NCBI GenBank assembly: GCA_023091735.1
Contig: JALKBU010000370.1
Span: 1-44,553 of the forward strand
Length of the DNA stretch: 44,553 nt
Reading direction: 5' to 3'
Origin: Trichomonas tenax
Lineage: Eukaryota; Parabasalia; Trichomonadida; Trichomonadidae
Shown here: positions 40,454 to 44,553 of the stretch, piece after piece
Position numbering within the stretch: position 1 is the first letter of the stretch
How the letters are laid out: every line of letters begins with the position of its first letter
Position numbers and translations under genes: made by a program
Notes under the pieces: generated by a model
What the model was told of the DNA's origin: nothing
What the model saw: the letters and a program-made list of their open reading frames with translations, nothing else
The model's database searches: none

Positions 40454-41491
40454 ATGACGAGACCACTAAGTCCTAAAGAATATACACTGGAACAACACAT
40501 CGCAGAGGGCGGCTTTTCGGATGTGTGGCTTGGAAAACATACGAAAACAGGGAAAGATGTTGCAATTAAAGTATTTTGTAAAAGGAATATGAATTCAAAA
40601 ACGACGATCAATGATTTTAATAATGAAGTATTGATCCACAAGCAGCTCGTTCACCCATACTTGGTCAGATTCTTCGAAACAATTGAAAATACGTTATATT
40701 ATTATATTATTATGGAATATGTCAAAGGAGAAACCATTAAATCCCTCATAAAGTCAGGCTCCGACACCAATACAAACACTCTCAGGCGTTATGCTGTGCA
40801 ATTATTAATGGCAATCGATTATCTTCATAATATTATTCAAATATGTCACATGGATTTGAAGTCATCAAACATTCTGATTGATCCTGAAAACAATATAAGA
40901 CTCATTGATTTCGGAATAAGCCGATCCATTACTAACCATAGTGTAAACAATGATAAGCAAGGCACACTATATTACTTCGCACCTGAAAGGTTCACCAGTG
41001 ATGTTGTCACTGCGAAAGTTGACGTTTGGAGCTTTGGAGTAATTTTGTTTTATATGTTCACGAAAAGATTGCCTTTTGTTGGTATTGATACTCAAGACAC
41101 AGCTGAAAGAATCCAAAACGAAGAACCAGAATATACAGAATCAATTCCAGATGATATATGCGATTTGATCAAGAAATGTTTGATTAAAGACCCTGAAGGT
41201 CGCATTTCGCTCAACGAAATAAAGAAGATTGCATGGGTTGCAGACCAAATCTTTCAGTTCCAATGCGTTTATGGAAATGAAGGTGCTCTGTCGACAGAAA
41301 CGACCGATTTATACAATGCTATTGCTCATCCAAAATCTTACTGTAATGGAATTACACCAATAAGACTGAAAAAAGAAAAATCAGTTGCATACAAGAGAAT
41401 GAGTTCATCTGGTAGATTCAAGATCATTGATTCAAGCCTAGCTATATATGGCTCGGCTCCCAACTTGCTTAACAATGTTAGTAATCAATAA
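40454..41491 (+). CDS. Ser/Thr protein kinase, non-RD type
   Basis: The protein has 345 residues, almost all kinase domain. The Gly loop is AEGGFSDVWLG (17-27), the ATP Lys is in VAIK (Lys39), the alpha-C Glu is Glu58, and the catalytic loop is HMDLKSSNIL with Asp134, Lys136 and Asn139. The metal motif is DFG (152-154), APE is 176-178, and VDVWSFGVILFYM follows. All catalytic residues are present, but the Arg of HRD is Met133, so it is a non-RD kinase that probably does not need activation-loop phosphorylation. It is closest in feel to the CAMK/SNF1-like kinases expanded in trichomonads. ATG 40454 is chosen because upstream residues are not kinase-like; TCATTCCCAAAA some 50 bases upstream may be the Inr. 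Converges with a phosphatase gene, 145 bases apart. Confidence 0.85.
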   Translation: MTRPLSPKEYTLEQHIAEGGFSDVWLGKHTKTGKDVAIKVFCKRNMNSKTTINDFNNEVLIHKQLVHPYLVRFFETIENTLYYYIIMEYVKGETIKSLIKSGSDTNTNTLRRYAVQLLMAIDYLHNIIQICHMDLKSSNILIDPENNIRLIDFGISRSITNHSVNNDKQGTLYYFAPERFTSDVVTAKVDVWSFGVILFYMFTKRLPFVGIDTQDTAERIQNEEPEYTESIPDDICDLIKKCLIKDPEGRISLNEIKKIAWVADQIFQFQCVYGNEGALSTETTDLYNAIAHPKSYCNGITPIRLKKEKSVAYKRMSSSGRFKIIDSSLAIYGSAPNLLNNVSNQ

Positions 41492-41636
41492 TTTTGATAT
41501 TTTATTTTATTGTTTATTATAAACCATGTCTATGACATTACCTTAAATAGTATTTTATCTCTCAATGTTAGTTTTTTGCTGGAATTTAGCCTAACGAAAG
41601 ATAATTATTTAATTCTTAAAAAATGGAAAAATTTAA

Positions 41637-42800
41637 TCATTCCAAGAACTTTGGTGAACCGATGTTGAATGGAACCTTTGGAATATCAACAGTTGAGCGA
41701 TATGCTCTAGAATACTTAGAATTCGCCTTCAGAGACTTCGAACCAGGTTCGTCGTCGTCCTGATGGCTCGACAATCTTCTGCGCGCTGTAACTCTCGCAG
41801 AAGCTTTGAGCTCGCTTTTCCTCAAAAGTGAAACGCAAGTATCAAGTGGAGAAAAGATAACTTCGTATCTCTTCAAGTATCCGAGCGATGGGTATCTTAT
41901 TGGATCGTAATGGAACTGATCTGGAATGCTAATTATGCCGCATTCGTTTCCCATCGTACCGCAGTAGTTTGATGATGAAAAGACAGTGATGACATATCCA
42001 TTAAAGAGCGTTTCGACGCCATGTTGAACGCTTTGATGTCCTCTGCAAAGGAAACGCTTGTTAGCGTCGTCCAAAAATTCGCGAGCTGGCTTTTCACCGA
42101 AAATAGATCCGAGACCACGCGGTGATGCTTTGAAATCCTGGCAGCCTTCTTCTGGGTCGCTCCAAAACATATCCGTCAATGCTGGATTATCGAAGTTCTT
42201 TATAGGCCTCTGGAGAAGCTGAATATTGTCGTAACGTTTATAGTTTGGACCGATGCCGCCATGTACACAGAGCATAAGTTCTTCAACACGAGCAACGAGT
42301 GGCATAAATTCGAAGCAATCAATAAATGCATCAAATACACTTTCATCATCGTATGCGAGTTGTATTTCTTGATAAAAGCTATTTGCCTTCGATATTTCTC
42401 TGAATTCGTGGTTTCCGCGCAAGATATAAACATCATTGGGGAATAATCGCTTTAAAAGTAATATAAACGTCGCTGTTTCGATCGACATTTCTCCGCGGTC
42501 GATAATATCGCCTAAAAACAAATATTTAGTCTCAGGAGGAAATCCGTTTTCTTTGAGAATTCTGCACAGATCCAAGAAATGGCCATGAAGATCACCAACA
42601 ATGAACAAAGGAGCGGAAATATCCAAGATAATCGGCTCCTTGGAGAAAATCTCGCCAACTTCTTTCGTCAACAATTTTAATTTGTCGCCTGGGATGACAG
42701 GAAGACGAAGAGCTGTGTTGTGCTTGATGTACTCGTTGATGTCGACATCTGTGATTTGTTTGAATAACTTGAAAATATCTTCGAGTTCCTCAATTTGCAT
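41637..42800 (-). CDS. PPP-family Ser/Thr phosphatase catalytic subunit
   Basis: The protein has 387 residues with all PPP motifs intact: GDLHGH (69-74), GDIIDRG (97-103), RGNHE (128-132), CVHGGIGP (178-185), FWSDP (212-216), GSIFGE, the metal His in RGHQ (253-256), and VFSSSNYCG. It is of the PP1/PP2A class but not a clear member of either. The C-terminal 60 residues (KASARVTARRRLSSHQDDDE and on) are basic and Ser-rich, possibly regulatory. It removes phosphate from Ser/Thr with two metal ions. The start is the ATG of MQIEELEDIFKLF. TCACTTTTGATA about 35 bases upstream on the minus strand fits the Inr. It is the catalytically intact counterpart of the dead paralogue at 18453-19484. Confidence 0.93.
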   Translation of the reverse strand: MQIEELEDIFKLFKQITDVDINEYIKHNTALRLPVIPGDKLKLLTKEVGEIFSKEPIILDISAPLFIVGDLHGHFLDLCRILKENGFPPETKYLFLGDIIDRGEMSIETATFILLLKRLFPNDVYILRGNHEFREISKANSFYQEIQLAYDDESVFDAFIDCFEFMPLVARVEELMLCVHGGIGPNYKRYDNIQLLQRPIKNFDNPALTDMFWSDPEEGCQDFKASPRGLGSIFGEKPAREFLDDANKRFLCRGHQSVQHGVETLFNGYVITVFSSSNYCGTMGNECGIISIPDQFHYDPIRYPSLGYLKRYEVIFSPLDTCVSLLRKSELKASARVTARRRLSSHQDDDEPGSKSLKANSKYSRAYRSTVDIPKVPFNIGSPKFLE

Positions 42801-43425
42801 TTGTTAGATTTTTGTATTGAGCTATCAAAAGTGACGAATATTGTGAGTTGAATAAAACTGACAACAAATTGATAATTTTGTGAAAGAAATTTTCAATAGT
42901 TCACAAATATTTTTATTGTACATTTATATTTAGAAGATGATTTCGTGCACAAAATTTTATAGTACTCACAAAAATATGATCGTGAACTTTACAAAAACTT
43001 TTGAGAAACTTGAAAACGTTTTTTCCATAATAATGCACAAAACATGTTGTTGAGTATAATTCATTAAAGAAATTTCGAATGCTTTATTTTTTGAATGAGT
43101 GGTGAAAAATCTTATTAGTTCATTCTATTCTATATATTAGTTCCAGCTATTTTAGAAAATATTTTAACAAAAAGTATTGCCTTGGAGCTTTTTAGCATCA
43201 TAAATCGGCCTTGTATATGTAATCATATTGATGTATTAGATTAAAAATGGATTTTTCCAAAAAAAATCGTTTTCAATTAAATCTATCGCCTTATTTTTGC
43301 CTTTTATTATTGCCAATCCAAATTATAGCAGATTGGTTATATCACAAATCCGATAATTTTGATTCTTGCCATCAATTCATAATTTTTCATAAATATCGAT
43401 ATATCTCCTTCATTCTTTGCCATAT
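42801..43425. other. Intergenic region
   Basis: AT-rich spacer with no supported gene. A 72-residue ATG frame at 43247-43465 runs into the mobile-element end at 43426 and shows no family motif. Confidence 0.45.
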
Positions 43426-44225
43426 TACGGATGTTCGAAAATATGCAAAAACCGTAATATCGTAATATTAGGGATGTTCGAAAATATACGTTATTGATGT
43501 AAACTTTTCAGGGAGGACGAAAAACTCTTTACGCTTCGAAAACAAAAAGTGAAGAGTCAATTTGGGTCCAATACCATGGTATTATGATTTAAATTCGCTC
43601 TGCATAATGTCTGCAAAGTGAATAGAACTGAAGAGAAAGGAAATGCATTGGAATAGTTGAAAAATTAAATTTTTCCTTTCCTCAAAAAGCTCTTGTTTTG
43701 TCTTGAAATACTTACTGTATGACAGGCCTTACTATAGCAGATGAACACAAGTAAAATGAGGATCTAATTACCAAATTGTGATAATTTTTAAAATTAAACA
43801 CCTTTTGTCATATAAATTAGCTTATCCTATAAGAAAGTATTTGATATCTATCACATTTGTGCTTAAATGAGGAAAAACAATTCTCATTAGAAGTTTAAAG
43901 TTTTCGGATTTTTTTCTATTTTCGGGCCTCTCAAAACCATTCAAAAATTGAGAACCTTAAAAAACGGATTTTTTCGAAAACCGCCCCGAAAATCGAAATG
44001 TTAGGGATGAAATTTTTTTGTTGGGAAAATGCTTATTTAAAGGGGTCGAAACAACTAAAAGGGGGTTATATAACGATCAAGATAGGGAGTTTATTTCTTA
44101 AAAAGGGGAAACTTATCCCCATTATAAATCGGCTGACCCTGATATTTTTAGTTCAGGCAGAGCCCGAAATAATACGTTTTTTTCGGGCAACTCGCCCCGA
44201 AAAGTTAACTTTTCGGACATCCCTA
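43426..44225. mobile_element. Candidate non-autonomous TIR element (about 0.8 kb)
   Basis: The left end is TACGGATGTTCGAAAA (43426); the right end is the inverse of TAGGGATGTCCGAAAA (to 44225), 14 of 16 identical. GCCATATTA flanks both sides (43419-43427 and 44226-44234). The TA is shared with the left end, so the target duplication is 7-9 bp. A second left copy, TAGGGATGTTCGAAAA, starts near 43467, and CCCGAAAA/TTTTCGGG words repeat near the right end. CCGAAAAGTTAACTTTTCGG (44197-44216) is a perfect 20-bp palindrome. Ends of this kind and a duplication near 8 bp suggest hAT-like, or Mutator-like if 9. No transposase frame is present. Confidence 0.65.
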
Positions 44226-44330
44226 GCCATATTATTCTGTATACATATTGAAACATATAGGTAAGCATGTTCTGGAAGTGGGAACCTTATGTCAAAAAAG
44301 TTGCGGTATTGCTGATATATAGTTAGTAAT

Positions 44331-44379
44331 TAGATGTTCGCATTCGTCACGACTGCGCCGTGACTTCTACGAACATCTA
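44331..44379. repeat. Two-tier stem-loop
   Basis: TAGATGTTCG (44331-44340) pairs with CGAACATCTA (44370-44379). Five bases inward on each side, GTCACG (44346-44351) pairs with CGTGAC (44359-44364) around a 7-nt loop. Both stems are perfect and the internal loop is symmetric (5+5). AGATGTTCG resembles the GGATGTTCG of the element ending 105 bases to the left, so it may be a solo or foldback end. Confidence 0.6.
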
Positions 44380-44532
44380 TTTAAATATATTTACGACAAA
44401 AATAGTTTTTCAAGTTAGGTTCCCCTCTATATAGAAAATAAATTTTTGAATTACTTACAAAACTAACGTTAATTTTATTTTGGAATTCCTGACTTTATAA
44501 AATGTATTCAGTTTTAAAAATAATTTATGACA

Positions 44533-44548
44533 AACTAACTAACTAACT
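44533..44548. repeat. (AACT)4 microsatellite
   Basis: Four perfect AACT units lie at the right edge of the window. The remainder from 44380 is AT-rich spacer with nothing else visible. Confidence 0.8.
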
Positions 44549-44553
44549 AAAAA

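Noticed and set aside
1..44553. CRISPR arrays, rRNA genes, bacterial operons or ribosome binding sites
   Set aside because: None seen; the gene content and Inr elements are eukaryotic.

Overview
ORGANISM. The window is AT-rich DNA from a eukaryote, most likely a trichomonad (Parabasalia, Trichomonas/Tritrichomonas type). Genes are compact and show no convincing spliceosomal introns. Several ATGs lie 3-20 bases behind a sequence fitting the trichomonad initiator TCA(Y)T(W)YTCA. The gene families are also typical: BspA-like leucine-rich repeats, discoidin-like short membrane proteins, beta-helix surface proteins, PPP phosphatases and small kinases. I cannot name the species from sequence alone.

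LAYOUT. 1-4.8 kb: two decayed copies of one Cys-rich repeat family, pointing away from each other around an intact hemolysin-III/PAQR-like 7-TM gene, then a short remnant with strong hairpins. 5-8.5 kb: ORC1/CDC6-like AAA+ ATPase, coiled-coil protein, rhomboid-like protein lacking the catalytic His. 9-10.6 kb: UBC12-like E2 interrupted by one in-frame TAG, and a kinase relic. 11-13.5 kb: divergent pair of small unknown genes on a shared promoter, then a CDC25 phosphatase. 14.1-17.1 kb: importin-beta karyopherin. 18 kb: tRNA gene with an apparent 32-nt intron. 18.4-19.5 kb: catalytically dead PPP phosphatase. 19.5-24.7 kb: gene-poor, with a beta-helix fragment, a broken HAD hydrolase and a candidate 1.4-kb terminal-inverted-repeat element. 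24.7-29.8 kb: array of discoidin-like paralogues (two intact, one nonsense, one 3' fragment) around a broken BspA-like LRR gene. 29.9-30.7 kb: beta-helix relic. 31.5-34.5 kb: unknown gene and CARMIL-like LRR protein, convergent. 35.1 kb: tRNA-His(GTG). 35.3-36.8 kb: two broken genes fused tail to tail (C2-like and galactokinase-like). 38.3-39.8 kb: frameshifted type I membrane protein. 40.4-42.8 kb: non-RD protein kinase and an intact PPP phosphatase. 43.4-44.2 kb: candidate non-autonomous DNA transposon with inverted ends and a target-site duplication, followed by a nested hairpin.

HOW IT FITS TOGETHER. The intact genes are mostly housekeeping and regulatory (replication licensing, CDC25, karyopherin, kinase/phosphatase signalling, actin-linked LRR protein). 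They are separated by surface-protein families undergoing birth-and-death evolution. About ten loci carry nonsense or frameshift lesions. Some lesions sit in or near homopolymer runs, so raw-read error must be excluded before each is called a pseudogene. The observations most worth follow-up are the two inverted-repeat elements, a recurring intergenic motif pair (TGACATGTAAA and TTGTCACTTTTCT), the two predicted pseudoenzymes, and the discoidin array with its conserved upstream block.
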